This document shows, piece by piece, positions 9,963 to 18,946 of a stretch of DNA of 64,000 bases; position 1 is the stretch's first letter; each line of letters starts with the position of its first letter. The position numbers and the translations under genes were made by a program. This stretch comes from Hyphomicrobiales bacterium (lineage in GTDB: Bacteria; Pseudomonadota; Alphaproteobacteria; SPJN01): assembly GCA_006844605.1 (NCBI GenBank), contig SPJN01000005.1:1-64000 (forward strand). Reading direction: 5' to 3'. A model generated the notes under the pieces. It saw only the letters and a list, made by a program, of their open reading frames with translations, had not been told where the DNA came from and ran no database searches.

Positions 9963-12350
9963 GTGGCTGATCATTTCAAGGTCGCAATTGTCGGATCAGG
10001 GCCGGGGGGCCTGTCAGCTGCTGCACATGCTGCGGCCGTGGGCATGGATCATGTCTTGCTGGAAAAGACAGACCACGTTGCCGATACACTTTTCAAATTC
10101 CAAAAGGGCAAACATGTGATGTCCACACCGGATGTCCTGCCGCTGCGCGCCGATATTGAATTCGGTGCCGGACGGCGCGAGGATATTCTGGAAAAGTGGA
10201 ACAATGCGGTTTCCCAGCATAATATCAATGTGCGTTATAAATCTGAAGTCACTGCCATCGTCAAGGATGGCGGCAGCTTTACAATTACCGTGTCTGACGG
10301 CAGCACACTGACTGCTGACAATGTTATTTTGGGCATTGGGATGCAGGGTAATTTGCGCAAGATGGGTGTGCCGGGCGAAGACTGGGAAGGCGTGCAATAT
10401 CAATTGGACGATCCCGATGCCTATGAAGATGAAAGCATTGTGATTGTCGGTGCCGGTGATGCGGCGATTGAAAATGCCATCGCCCTTGCCAAGCAGAACA
10501 AGGTTTATATCGTCAACCGCCGCGATGAATTCGCCCGCGCCAAGCAGGGCAATCTGGACCTGATTTCAGAGGCAATTGAAAGCGGCAAGATCGACTGTTT
10601 CTATTCGTCGAACCCCGCCAAGGTGGAGCCGGGTGTCCTGACCCTGAAAACGCCTGATGGCGAAGCGGACGTGCCGGTCAATCGTGTGATTGCCCGTTTG
10701 GGTGCCATCCCGCCGCGCAAGTTTGTGGAAAGCTGCGGGATTGTGTTCCCGTCAGATGCCCCCGGTGCCCTGCCCGAAGTGTCGCCGACCTATGAATCAA
10801 ATGTTCCCGGTCTTTATATCGTTGGCTCTCTTGGCGGGTTTCCGCTGATCAAGCAAGCCATCAATCAGGGCTGGGAAGTGATCGAAACGCTGCAGGGCAA
10901 TGCGGTTAAACCCGCGGATGAGCCGCTGATCGAAGACAAACTGACCGGTTTGCCCGGTGTGTCGGTTGATGATTTTATCGCCCAGGTGCGTGATAAAATC
11001 CCGCTTTATCATGATGTGCAAACATTGATGCTGCGCGAGATGATGCTCGATTCCAACGTGCATGTGTTTAATCCCGGCGATGTCGTGTTTGAAAAGGATG
11101 ACTACACCAACTCATTCTACGCAGTGTTGGATGGGGAAGTGTCTATTCAGGTTGTGCCTGACAATCCCAACATCACTGTCGATCTTGGCTCAGGCCAATT
11201 TTTTGGTGAGATGGGATTGATTTCAGGGCGTCGCCGTACCGCCACTGTTGTGGCCAAGGGGCGCTGCGTCTTGCTCGAAACCAATCGCCGGACGATGGTC
11301 AAGTTGATCAACTCAGTCGATGCGGTGAAGGATGTTTTGGACCGCACCGCGCTGACCCGGCAGATCCAAACCTATATGGTGCCCAACGCCTCTGCCGAAC
11401 AGCTTGAGGATGTTGTCGCCTCTGCCACTATTCAGGTTCACGGATCAGGTGACGTGTTGTTCTCGGAAGGTGATCCGGGGGACAGTGTGCATCTGGTGCG
11501 TCGTGGCTCGCTTACCGTGTCGCGCATGATCGGTGGGCGTGACATCACCATCGCCTATGTGGCGGCTGGCAATTATGTGGGCGAGATGGCCTTGCTGCAT
11601 GATGCCCCCCGCAGTGCAACGATTAAGGCGGCAGTGAACGGTACGGAAGTGATCCGGCTGGATGGTGATCAGTTCAATGCCATGCTGGCCAATCACCCGC
11701 AATTGCGCACCCAGTTTGATGAGGTTGCGCAGCAACGTACGGCACAGAATGTCCGCGCCTCTGAGATGAGCGACGCGGGGTCATTGATTGAGTTTTTGGT
11801 CCAGCAGGGTGGTGGCGAAGCAACCGACATTTTGTTGATTGATGAAAGCCTGTGTATCCGTTGCGATAATTGCGAACGGGCCTGCGCCGAAACCCATAAT
11901 GGTAATTCGCGCCTGAACCGCGAGGCAGGGCCGACCTATGCCACGATCCATGTGCCGACATCGTGTCGCCATTGCGAGCATCCCCATTGTATGAAGGAAT
12001 GCCCGCCCGATGCGATCCACCGGGCACCCGATGGCGAAGTGTTTATGGATTCAAGCTGTATCGGGTGCGGGAACTGTTCGCGCAATTGCCCCTATGGGGT
12101 GATCCATATGGCACCTGCGGAAGAACACAAAAAGCCGGGTCTGTTACAGTGGTTGCTGTTCGGGCGCGGGCCGGGGCCGGGGGCTGACATGTCGCCCTTT
12201 GCCATTTCAGACAAGAAGGTCGCCACCAAATGCGATATGTGCAAGGACGTTCCGGGCGGGGCATCGTGTGTACGGGCCTGCCCGACAGGTGCGGCCATGC
12301 GCGTGCGGCCGGAAGAATTTTTCCAAGTGGCCATAAGCGGCGGCAAATAG
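9963..12350 (+). CDS. fusion protein: FAD/NAD(P)-binding (YpdA/TrxR-like, no CXXC) + two cNMP-binding domains + four-cluster [4Fe-4S] ferredoxin
   Basis: GTG start; VGSGPGGLSAAAHA and VIVGAGDAAIENAIAL; two CRP-like folds (FFGEMGLISGRRRTATV; YVGEMALLHDAPRSATI); CIRCDNCERAC, CRHCEHPHCMKEC, CIGCGNCSRNC, CDMCKDVPGGASCVRAC. Confidence 0.9.
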   Translation: MADHFKVAIVGSGPGGLSAAAHAAAVGMDHVLLEKTDHVADTLFKFQKGKHVMSTPDVLPLRADIEFGAGRREDILEKWNNAVSQHNINVRYKSEVTAIVKDGGSFTITVSDGSTLTADNVILGIGMQGNLRKMGVPGEDWEGVQYQLDDPDAYEDESIVIVGAGDAAIENAIALAKQNKVYIVNRRDEFARAKQGNLDLISEAIESGKIDCFYSSNPAKVEPGVLTLKTPDGEADVPVNRVIARLGAIPPRKFVESCGIVFPSDAPGALPEVSPTYESNVPGLYIVGSLGGFPLIKQAINQGWEVIETLQGNAVKPADEPLIEDKLTGLPGVSVDDFIAQVRDKIPLYHDVQTLMLREMMLDSNVHVFNPGDVVFEKDDYTNSFYAVLDGEVSIQVVPDNPNITVDLGSGQFFGEMGLISGRRRTATVVAKGRCVLLETNRRTMVKLINSVDAVKDVLDRTALTRQIQTYMVPNASAEQLEDVVASATIQVHGSGDVLFSEGDPGDSVHLVRRGSLTVSRMIGGRDITIAYVAAGNYVGEMALLHDAPRSATIKAAVNGTEVIRLDGDQFNAMLANHPQLRTQFDEVAQQRTAQNVRASEMSDAGSLIEFLVQQGGGEATDILLIDESLCIRCDNCERACAETHNGNSRLNREAGPTYATIHVPTSCRHCEHPHCMKECPPDAIHRAPDGEVFMDSSCIGCGNCSRNCPYGVIHMAPAEEHKKPGLLQWLLFGRGPGPGADMSPFAISDKKVATKCDMCKDVPGGASCVRACPTGAAMRVRPEEFFQVAISGGK

Positions 12351-12371
12351 GCAAAAGGGAGCAGCAGTCCA

Positions 12372-13205
12372 ATGGCAGCACATGAATCAATGCTGGTCTA
12401 TCGCGGCTTCCGCTTTTTGCGGTTTTCAGCGCTTTTGATCGCAATTTCAATCACCGCGTATATCATTCACGACCCGTTGCCGCGGCCCTATGGGGGGTCA
12501 TGGCTTGGCTATACATTGGGTGGGGTGTCGGCCCTGTTGGTTGTGTGGCTGATGTGGTTCGGTATCAAGAAGCGTAAATATGGAAAGGGGGGGCTGACCA
12601 AGGCATGGCTGTCCGCCCATATTTATCTGGGTGCGGCGCTGGTGGTTACCACCACCTTACATGCCGGGTTCCAGTTTTCGTGGAACCTGCACACCTTCAC
12701 CTATATTCTGTGCATGTTGACGATCGTCAGCGGGTTGTTCGGTGTTTACACCTATTCCCGTTATCCCAGCCTGATCACATCAAATCGCAAGGGCGCATCG
12801 TCCGAAGACTTGCTGCGCCGCATGACAGAGCTTGACGAAGAAGCCCGCATGTTAACCGCCGGGATGCCTGACCGGGTGACCCGCGTGGTGAATGAGGCTG
12901 CGGAAAAAACAGCGATTGGCGGGTCGGTTCTGACGCAATTGCGCGCCAACACAAAAAATTCTCCCGCCCGCAAGGCGTTCCAGCAAATGACCGACCTTGC
13001 CGGTGTTGCCACAAGCGAGGAAGCGGGCAAGTTTGCCGCCCTTGTGACCGTGATGGGCCAAAAGGCCGAATTGGTTGACCGTGTGGCGAAGGATATTCGC
13101 TTTAAGGCGATAATGGAGCTTTGGCTTTATTTCCATGTGCCCTTGGCCTTTGGCCTGCTTGCGGCATTGATCGCCCATGTCTTTGTCGTGTTCTACATGA
13201 CGTGA
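12372..13205 (+). CDS. membrane protein, putative haem-b-type electron carrier
   Basis: Several TM segments containing His residues (HIYLGAALVVTTTLHAGFQFSWNLH; LYFHVPLAFGLLAALIAHVF); sits directly between the ferredoxin fusion and the multihaem gene. Confidence 0.65.
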   Translation: MAAHESMLVYRGFRFLRFSALLIAISITAYIIHDPLPRPYGGSWLGYTLGGVSALLVVWLMWFGIKKRKYGKGGLTKAWLSAHIYLGAALVVTTTLHAGFQFSWNLHTFTYILCMLTIVSGLFGVYTYSRYPSLITSNRKGASSEDLLRRMTELDEEARMLTAGMPDRVTRVVNEAAEKTAIGGSVLTQLRANTKNSPARKAFQQMTDLAGVATSEEAGKFAALVTVMGQKAELVDRVAKDIRFKAIMELWLYFHVPLAFGLLAALIAHVFVVFYMT

Positions 13206-13265
13206 TGGGGGAATGATGGAAATGATAAGCACAGCAGCAGCAAGTGACCATAGGATGGTAAGCCG

Positions 13266-15128
13266 ATGAAAGCCTGCGTGACGACACTTAACCGCCGCCG
13301 TTCAGGCTCTGTCGCCCGAACAGAACAAGTGATCAGCACTGATGTGCTGCGCCTTGGCCGCGCGACGGATTGCGAAGTCTTTATGGACGATATGCGCGTG
13401 TCGCTTTATGCGGCCCGCTTGCACCTCAATAATGGCAATATCCTGATCGAAGCCAGTGGCGAGTCTACCATTATCGTCAATGGTCAGCCTGCCCGTGTTG
13501 CCACAATGCGGATAGGCGATACGTTCCAAATCGGCCCCTATGATTTTGAAGTTGTTGCCGGTGCCGGGGATGTCGATATTGCGATTGATATGGAACATGT
13601 CCGCGCGATGGACAATGCGTTGGCGGATCTGAAAGCACGGTCCAGAACGCGGCTTGGCCAAACATGGTTGAGCCGTCGTCTATTCGCGTGGGCGGCCTTT
13701 GTGACAGTGTTCGCCGCCTTGTTTGTCGCGCCATTGGTTATGATCTCTACCGGGTTTATGGCATCGCCTGAACTGGGCGGCGCTGGGGGGCAAGTGCGCC
13801 CCGACGCAGCGTTGCCGGGTGATCAGGGCTTCAAACTTGAAACCATGTGGACCAGTGGGGAATTGTCGGACGCCCATAAATATTTGTCGGACAGTTGTGA
13901 AAGCTGCCATAAAGGTCCGTTCGCAGGCATTGATAACGAAGCATGTTTTTCCTGCCATACTGATGTGGAAAACCACGCCGATCCGTTATTGTTTGCATCA
14001 TCGTCGCCGCTTGCCCGTGGGTGTGTGAGTTGCCATAAGGAACATCATGGCGCCGAAGGGATTACCCCGCAGGCACAGGCCCTTTGCACCACCTGTCATG
14101 CAGATATGAAAGCGACGGAGCCTGCCTCCGGCGTATTCAATGTGTCTGATTTCGGCTCACACCATCCTGAATTCCGCCCGACCGTGATTGCCAATGGGGT
14201 AACCGGAACCACCATGCGTTTGCATGTTGATGAGGCGGGCCGGATGGGCGAACAGTCCAATCTGAAATTCTCACACGCGATGCATTTGCGCGGGGATATG
14301 TTTATGCCCGGCTCCTCCAAAACGTTGGAATGTGCGTCGTGCCATATGCCGGAAGTTGGCTCACAGGCCCATCTGCCGATCAGGATGGAAACAGTCTGCT
14401 CCAACTGTCATAAGCTGAATTTCGACAGCAATGCGCCGGGGCGCGCCTTGCCCCATGGCGATGTTGAAGGGGTTCGCACAGCCCTGCGCGAGTTTTATCA
14501 GTCCATCGCGTTGGAAGGCAGCTATAAGGAACAAACGGCCCAATATCATGGCAGCCGCCGCCGCGGTATTGGCGGCAGCAGCGGCAGCACCACTGGTGCC
14601 GCAACGGATTCCGCACAGGTTTCAGGCTCTCCCACAACGTTGAAGTGGGCCAAGGCGAAATCCAAGGCGATGGAACGTTTGGTATTTGGCGGTGCGGTTT
14701 GCGTGACCTGTCATGTGGTCAGCGAAAGCGGCACACCCGATAATCCTGAGTGGAATGTCCTGCCGGTCAAGCTGTCCAACCGTTTCTTGTTAAAGGGTGC
14801 ATTTGACCACGGATTGCACAAGACGATGGAATGCGGGTCCTGCCATGCGGCGAAAACCTCGCAAAAGGCAACCGACCTGTTATTGCCGGGCATCGAAACC
14901 TGCCGGACCTGCCATGCGGGTGAAGACTCGACCGATAAGGTGCCGTCCACCTGTGTTGACTGCCATGACTATCACGTTCATGGCCTGTCACCGATGGCCG
15001 GTCACAATGGGATGATGCAGCCCTTTGGTACGTCGCCCATGCCAGCAACGCCAGCGGCGCCTACTGCGCCTGTTGTGGCACCGACCCAGCCGGCACCGGT
15101 ACAGCCCGCTCCAGCAGGCGGTATGTAG
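13266..15128 (+). CDS. FHA domain - TM - decahaem cytochrome c fusion
   Basis: N-terminal FHA-like region (VLRLGRATDCEVFMDDMRVSLYAARLHLNNGNILIEA...MRIGDTFQIGPYDFEV), one TM helix, then ten CXXCH motifs; Pro/Ala-rich C-terminus. Confidence 0.88.
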   Translation: MKACVTTLNRRRSGSVARTEQVISTDVLRLGRATDCEVFMDDMRVSLYAARLHLNNGNILIEASGESTIIVNGQPARVATMRIGDTFQIGPYDFEVVAGAGDVDIAIDMEHVRAMDNALADLKARSRTRLGQTWLSRRLFAWAAFVTVFAALFVAPLVMISTGFMASPELGGAGGQVRPDAALPGDQGFKLETMWTSGELSDAHKYLSDSCESCHKGPFAGIDNEACFSCHTDVENHADPLLFASSSPLARGCVSCHKEHHGAEGITPQAQALCTTCHADMKATEPASGVFNVSDFGSHHPEFRPTVIANGVTGTTMRLHVDEAGRMGEQSNLKFSHAMHLRGDMFMPGSSKTLECASCHMPEVGSQAHLPIRMETVCSNCHKLNFDSNAPGRALPHGDVEGVRTALREFYQSIALEGSYKEQTAQYHGSRRRGIGGSSGSTTGAATDSAQVSGSPTTLKWAKAKSKAMERLVFGGAVCVTCHVVSESGTPDNPEWNVLPVKLSNRFLLKGAFDHGLHKTMECGSCHAAKTSQKATDLLLPGIETCRTCHAGEDSTDKVPSTCVDCHDYHVHGLSPMAGHNGMMQPFGTSPMPATPAAPTAPVVAPTQPAPVQPAPAGGM

Positions 15129-15140
15129 CACACAACACGC

Positions 15141-15185
15141 CTGACGATTGGGGCAGAAGATGCCGAACGGCATCCTGATCGTCAG
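15141..15185 (+). terminator. nested stem-loop downstream of the decahaem gene
   Basis: CTGACGAT ... GATGCCG-AA-CGGCATC ... ATCGTCAG nested inverted repeats. Confidence 0.5.
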
Positions 15186-15265
15186 TGTCCAATTGGGTGC
15201 TGTTGCATAGCGTCAAATAATTGGAGTTAGCCGCGCTTGTTTTTATCTGGCCTGCTTTATCTGGC

Positions 15266-15847
15266 TTAGTTCTTTTGCTTCTGGCTTTTGTCAGATAGGC
15301 CGTTTGCCTCAACAATCTGTGTTGGTAGACCATCAATGCTGGTCTGGTTTTTGTCGCGCCAGTAATCAGCGATGCCGTCGTCGCCACGCTTTTCCGCCCA
15401 GCCTTTCAGGGTGTCACGCTCCCCCACGAAATCATAAAACGGCACGGCATAGCCGCAGCTGGTTTGTACCATGTCGATATCCAGATCGAAGATTTGCCGC
15501 GCGCCGGGCAGGGCGGGCAATTTTGCCGACAGCGCCTCCCATTCAGGGTCTGTGTGATGGATGGCGCGGGCCTGCCCATATAGGCGCAGGATCAGCGGCT
15601 TTGCCTCAAACCCCGCAAACATGATCGTCATGCGCGGCGTTTCCAAAAGATGCGCGGCGGTTTCATTGCCGCTGCCGGTCACGTTCAACCAGATCACACG
15701 GTTGGGCGACAGGACGCGCAAGCTATCCATGCCCTTGGGTGAGATATTGACCCGTCCTTGTGTGGCAGCCGTGGCGACAAAGAAAATCTGCTGCGCCTCG
15801 ATAAATCGTGTCAGCTGGTCGGTCAGCCCATCCAATTGTTCAGCCAT
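15266..15847 (-). CDS. pyridoxamine 5'-phosphate oxidase (PPOX) family protein
   Basis: FVATAATQGRVNISPKGMDSLRVLSPNRVIWLNVTGSGNETAAHLLETPRMTIMF. Confidence 0.9.
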   Translation of the reverse strand: MAEQLDGLTDQLTRFIEAQQIFFVATAATQGRVNISPKGMDSLRVLSPNRVIWLNVTGSGNETAAHLLETPRMTIMFAGFEAKPLILRLYGQARAIHHTDPEWEALSAKLPALPGARQIFDLDIDMVQTSCGYAVPFYDFVGERDTLKGWAEKRGDDGIADYWRDKNQTSIDGLPTQIVEANGLSDKSQKQKN

Positions 15848-16063
15848 CTTGTGTCCTGTTTTATACGCGCCAATGCGCATGAATGTTCTGGCGGGCAGTC
15901 CACCATGTCAGCCCCATCTGTGCAAGAGGGGGGCATATGTGGGGCGCACACAAGACGGGCGCGCACCAAAAGACAAGCGAAGTGTTACGCCACAGCAGAT
16001 AAAACAATGGCCCGCCGCAGTTTCGTGCGACGGGCCAAAGGGGTCGATTGATTGTTGCTGTTG

Positions 16064-17437
16064 TTACAGGCTGGCGGGGGTTGCCGCCTTGATCTTATTC
16101 ACCGCGCTGCGGAAGCGATAGGGTGAATAGTTGGCCGGGTTTTCAACCGTCTGGAACATTTCGCCCAATGCAGCATCCAGCTTATCATAGGCGTCATTGG
16201 AGAGGTAGCCGCCATCACCCATTGCCGCGATCACCGCGCCGAATGCCATTGAGGCCTGCTCTGCGGTGGCAAAGCTGTTGAAGTTACCCCGGCGGGCTTC
16301 GTCCGTCAGTGCCTTCAGCAGGCTTAACATCTGACCGCTGTCGAATTTGGCTGCCGCGACCTTTTGCGAGGCAGCATGTGCGGTACGGGCAAGGTTCTGT
16401 GCGGCCGCTTCCATTGCCTCAACCCCTTGGGTGCCGCTGCGATGCAGGGCCTGTCCCTTGGTTTTCAGTTCCTGCCCCAATGCCGGATCAACGGCACTGA
16501 CCGCAATGCGCAGCATGGTCAGGTTTGAGGTGTTGACCCGCGGTACACCCGGGCCGCCATCGCCAGCGGTGCGTTCATAGCGCGGCTTTTCAAGCGGGTG
16601 ATGACATGAATGACAGTCAAAATTGGTGAACTCGGGAAATACGCCCATGCGGTTGCGGCGCGGGTCTGCAATTGCTGCGGCCCGGCGTTTCAGCGCGATG
16701 GCCTGACCCACGGCCCAAACCTTTACGCCGTTGGCAACTTCCTTGCGGGTGTGATAATCGCGGTCAATAACGTAGTGGGCCGGTTGCACAGCTGTGAAGG
16801 TATCAAGCTCAAATGACAGGCGCGGATGGCCCGCGCCTTGCATTTTGTGGTTCAGGCGACGGTCTTTTTCTGTGCCCATATGGCAGGTCAGGCAAAGTTC
16901 GGCCCGCTTGACCGGGTCTTCTGTCGGGTACATGCCCCGGCCAACAATCCGTTGACGGTCCGCCTTGGTCCGCACGCCGGTCATATGGGTGCCAAGCCAG
17001 TTTTCAGCGGCCCCGTGACATGCCTCGCAGCCGACACCTTCGGTGCGGGTAAAGCGGGGGCCGTGACGTTCCTTGGGGACATTATAGGTATGACAGGCCA
17101 AACATTGCTCTGACCGATTGGGTGCGCCAATGCCCAGATTGTTGGCAATCTTTTTGGCCTTGTCGGACAGCAATGCCTTATAGGCCTGTGAATGCTTGTC
17201 CTGATTTTTCCAGGTAATATATTCGTTCTGTAGAACCGATGCGCCGTCCCACGGGGCAATCGCGCCGTGACAGGTGCTGGCCCCACAACTTTCTGAACCT
17301 AAAACGGTTTCATTCGCGGCATTTGCCGGGGCCACGGCACCTAGCAGCAGCAATGCTGCACCGACGCCAAATGTTGCTAAAAGAGCGCGCGCCGTGCGGG
17401 CAAATGATAAAGTGGTGGTTGAAAGTTGTGCGAACAT
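16064..17437 (-). CDS. periplasmic multihaem cytochrome c (c554-like)
   Basis: Signal peptide; CGASTCH (CX4CH), CLACH, CEACH, CLTCH, CHSCH. Confidence 0.9.
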   Translation of the reverse strand: MFAQLSTTTLSFARTARALLATFGVGAALLLLGAVAPANAANETVLGSESCGASTCHGAIAPWDGASVLQNEYITWKNQDKHSQAYKALLSDKAKKIANNLGIGAPNRSEQCLACHTYNVPKERHGPRFTRTEGVGCEACHGAAENWLGTHMTGVRTKADRQRIVGRGMYPTEDPVKRAELCLTCHMGTEKDRRLNHKMQGAGHPRLSFELDTFTAVQPAHYVIDRDYHTRKEVANGVKVWAVGQAIALKRRAAAIADPRRNRMGVFPEFTNFDCHSCHHPLEKPRYERTAGDGGPGVPRVNTSNLTMLRIAVSAVDPALGQELKTKGQALHRSGTQGVEAMEAAAQNLARTAHAASQKVAAAKFDSGQMLSLLKALTDEARRGNFNSFATAEQASMAFGAVIAAMGDGGYLSNDAYDKLDAALGEMFQTVENPANYSPYRFRSAVNKIKAATPASL

Positions 17438-17468
17438 TGACTTGGCCGTCCCCTGCCTGATCTGATTG

Positions 17469-17492
17469 CCATAATCCCAGCGGGTATTATGG
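17469..17492. promoter_or_regulatory. nested palindrome upstream of the multihaem cytochrome gene
   Basis: CCATAAT-CCC-agc-GGG-t-ATTATGG. Confidence 0.45.
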
Positions 17493-17586
17493 GTGCTTTA
17501 CCTGTAAGTTCAAACATTTATTCGGAAATTCTTCCCCTTTTGTGACGGATTGGGGGCGAAATTCAGGCACAAGAAAGGGCGGTTTC

Positions 17587-18177
17587 ATGTCAAATGACGA
17601 TCAGATTGATGACCTTTGGGGCCGTATCAGGGAATGTCGGCATTGCGCCGATAAGATGCCCCATAGCCCCCGGCCTGTGTTACGGCCATCTGCAACTGCC
17701 CGCATTTGCGTGGCGGGGCAGGCACCAGGCACCCGTGTACACAAAAGCGGCATACCCTTTACCGACCCCAGTGGGGATCGTTTGCGCGACTGGATGGGGA
17801 TTGATGAAGATGTGTTTTATGATCAAAGCCGCGTTGCGATTTTGCCGATGGGGTTTTGCTTTCCCGGACTGGATGCCAAGGGCGGGGACAAGCCGCCCCT
17901 GAAAGCCTGCGCCAAGCTGTGGCGGGATGAGGTGATTGCCGCCCATCCACAGGTGGAGCTGTATATCCTGATCGGTAAATATGCGCAGGATTGGCACTTG
18001 GGCAAACGGGCCAAGCCGCGGCTGTTTGATACGGTTGCCGCGTGGCGTGATTACGGCCCGCTTTATATGCCCATGCCGCACCCGTCATGGCGCAATACGG
18101 GCTGGCTGAACAAGAACCCGTGGTTTGCCGACGAGGTGCTGCCCGTCCTGCGCAGGCGGGTGCAGGACTTGATTTAG
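17587..18177 (+). CDS. uracil-DNA glycosylase family protein
   Basis: Start trimmed to MSNDDQ; VAGQAPGTRVHKSGIPFTDPSGDRLRDWMG and MPHPSWRNTGW. Confidence 0.9.
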   Translation: MSNDDQIDDLWGRIRECRHCADKMPHSPRPVLRPSATARICVAGQAPGTRVHKSGIPFTDPSGDRLRDWMGIDEDVFYDQSRVAILPMGFCFPGLDAKGGDKPPLKACAKLWRDEVIAAHPQVELYILIGKYAQDWHLGKRAKPRLFDTVAAWRDYGPLYMPMPHPSWRNTGWLNKNPWFADEVLPVLRRRVQDLI

Positions 18178-18192
18178 CGCCCTAAATGCTTT

Positions 18193-18261
18193 GGCAAGAC
18201 CCTAGGTGATTTTGGCAAGACCCTAGGTGATTTTGGCAAGACCCTAGGTGATTTTGGCAAG
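18193..18261. repeat. 21-bp tandem repeat overlapping the 3' end of the 18244-18648 gene
   Basis: GGCAAGACCCTAGGTGATTTT units start at 18193, 18214, 18235, with a partial at 18256. Confidence 0.95.
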
Positions 18262-18648
18262 GAAAGTCAGCACCGCATCAACATAGCTGCTGTTTTTGGC
18301 AATTTTCTCCAGCGTCTCTTGGGCGTCATCCAGTTCCTTTTTGCGCGATTGCAAATCTGCCTGTATCTGTTTGATGTCGCCCTGTAATGACGATGTGGCG
18401 GCGTGCAAATTTGACAGCCGAACACCCTCATCATTCAGCGCGATTTCTTGGTTGCTAAGTGGGGCTTTGCTGGCCTCAAGCGCATCGCGCTTTGCCTGTT
18501 CCTCTGGTGTGAATGAGTACGAGCTTCGCGATGTGCGGGCGGTGTTGAGGGTCATTTCGTCAATCGTGATTTCAGCTTGCCTTTGGCTGATTTCAAGCAA
18601 TGCCATTTGCAAATGTGCTTTGGCTTCGTGCCATTCTTCGTCCGTCAT
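18244..18648 (-). CDS. hypothetical protein, predicted coiled coil
   Basis: 134 aa ORF rich in E/Q/K/L heptads; SD-like sequence upstream. Confidence 0.65.
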   Translation of the reverse strand: MTDEEWHEAKAHLQMALLEISQRQAEITIDEMTLNTARTSRSSYSFTPEEQAKRDALEASKAPLSNQEIALNDEGVRLSNLHAATSSLQGDIKQIQADLQSRKKELDDAQETLEKIAKNSSYVDAVLTFLAKIT

Positions 18649-18662
18649 TGTTGCTTTCCCCC

Positions 18663-18946
18663 TTATTGTTGTTCGACAGGCGTGTACAGTGTTTCAGCCT
18701 GTGCCTTGACGTCAGCGAATTGCCTGACCGTGGCGGTCAAATGCATGTCGGGTTGTTTCAGGGCATCTTGATACCGCGCGCTGGTGCTGGCAATTGCCCA
18801 AAAACACCCCCAATGGTTGCAACATCAATAGTGCGAGTCAAGGGAAGGTCGTTATAATATCCCTCATAGGTGGTAACGGTGCCTGCGGCGGAATGGCGAT
18901 GCGGATCGGGCGGGCCGCCCTTGGCAAGCGATGATGGGGCCTGCAC
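18663..18946 (-). pseudogene. probable frameshifted small gene (or sequencing indel)
   Basis: ORF ...TRTIDVATIGGVFG continues in the neighbouring frame as AIASTSARYQDALKQPDMHLTATVRQFADVKAQAETLYTPVEQQ*; junction is at a GGGGG/TTTTT homopolymer stretch. Confidence 0.45.

Noticed and set aside
18193-18261. Repeat array considered as a CRISPR or protein-coding repeat
   Set aside because: No spacers, and each unit contains an in-frame stop.
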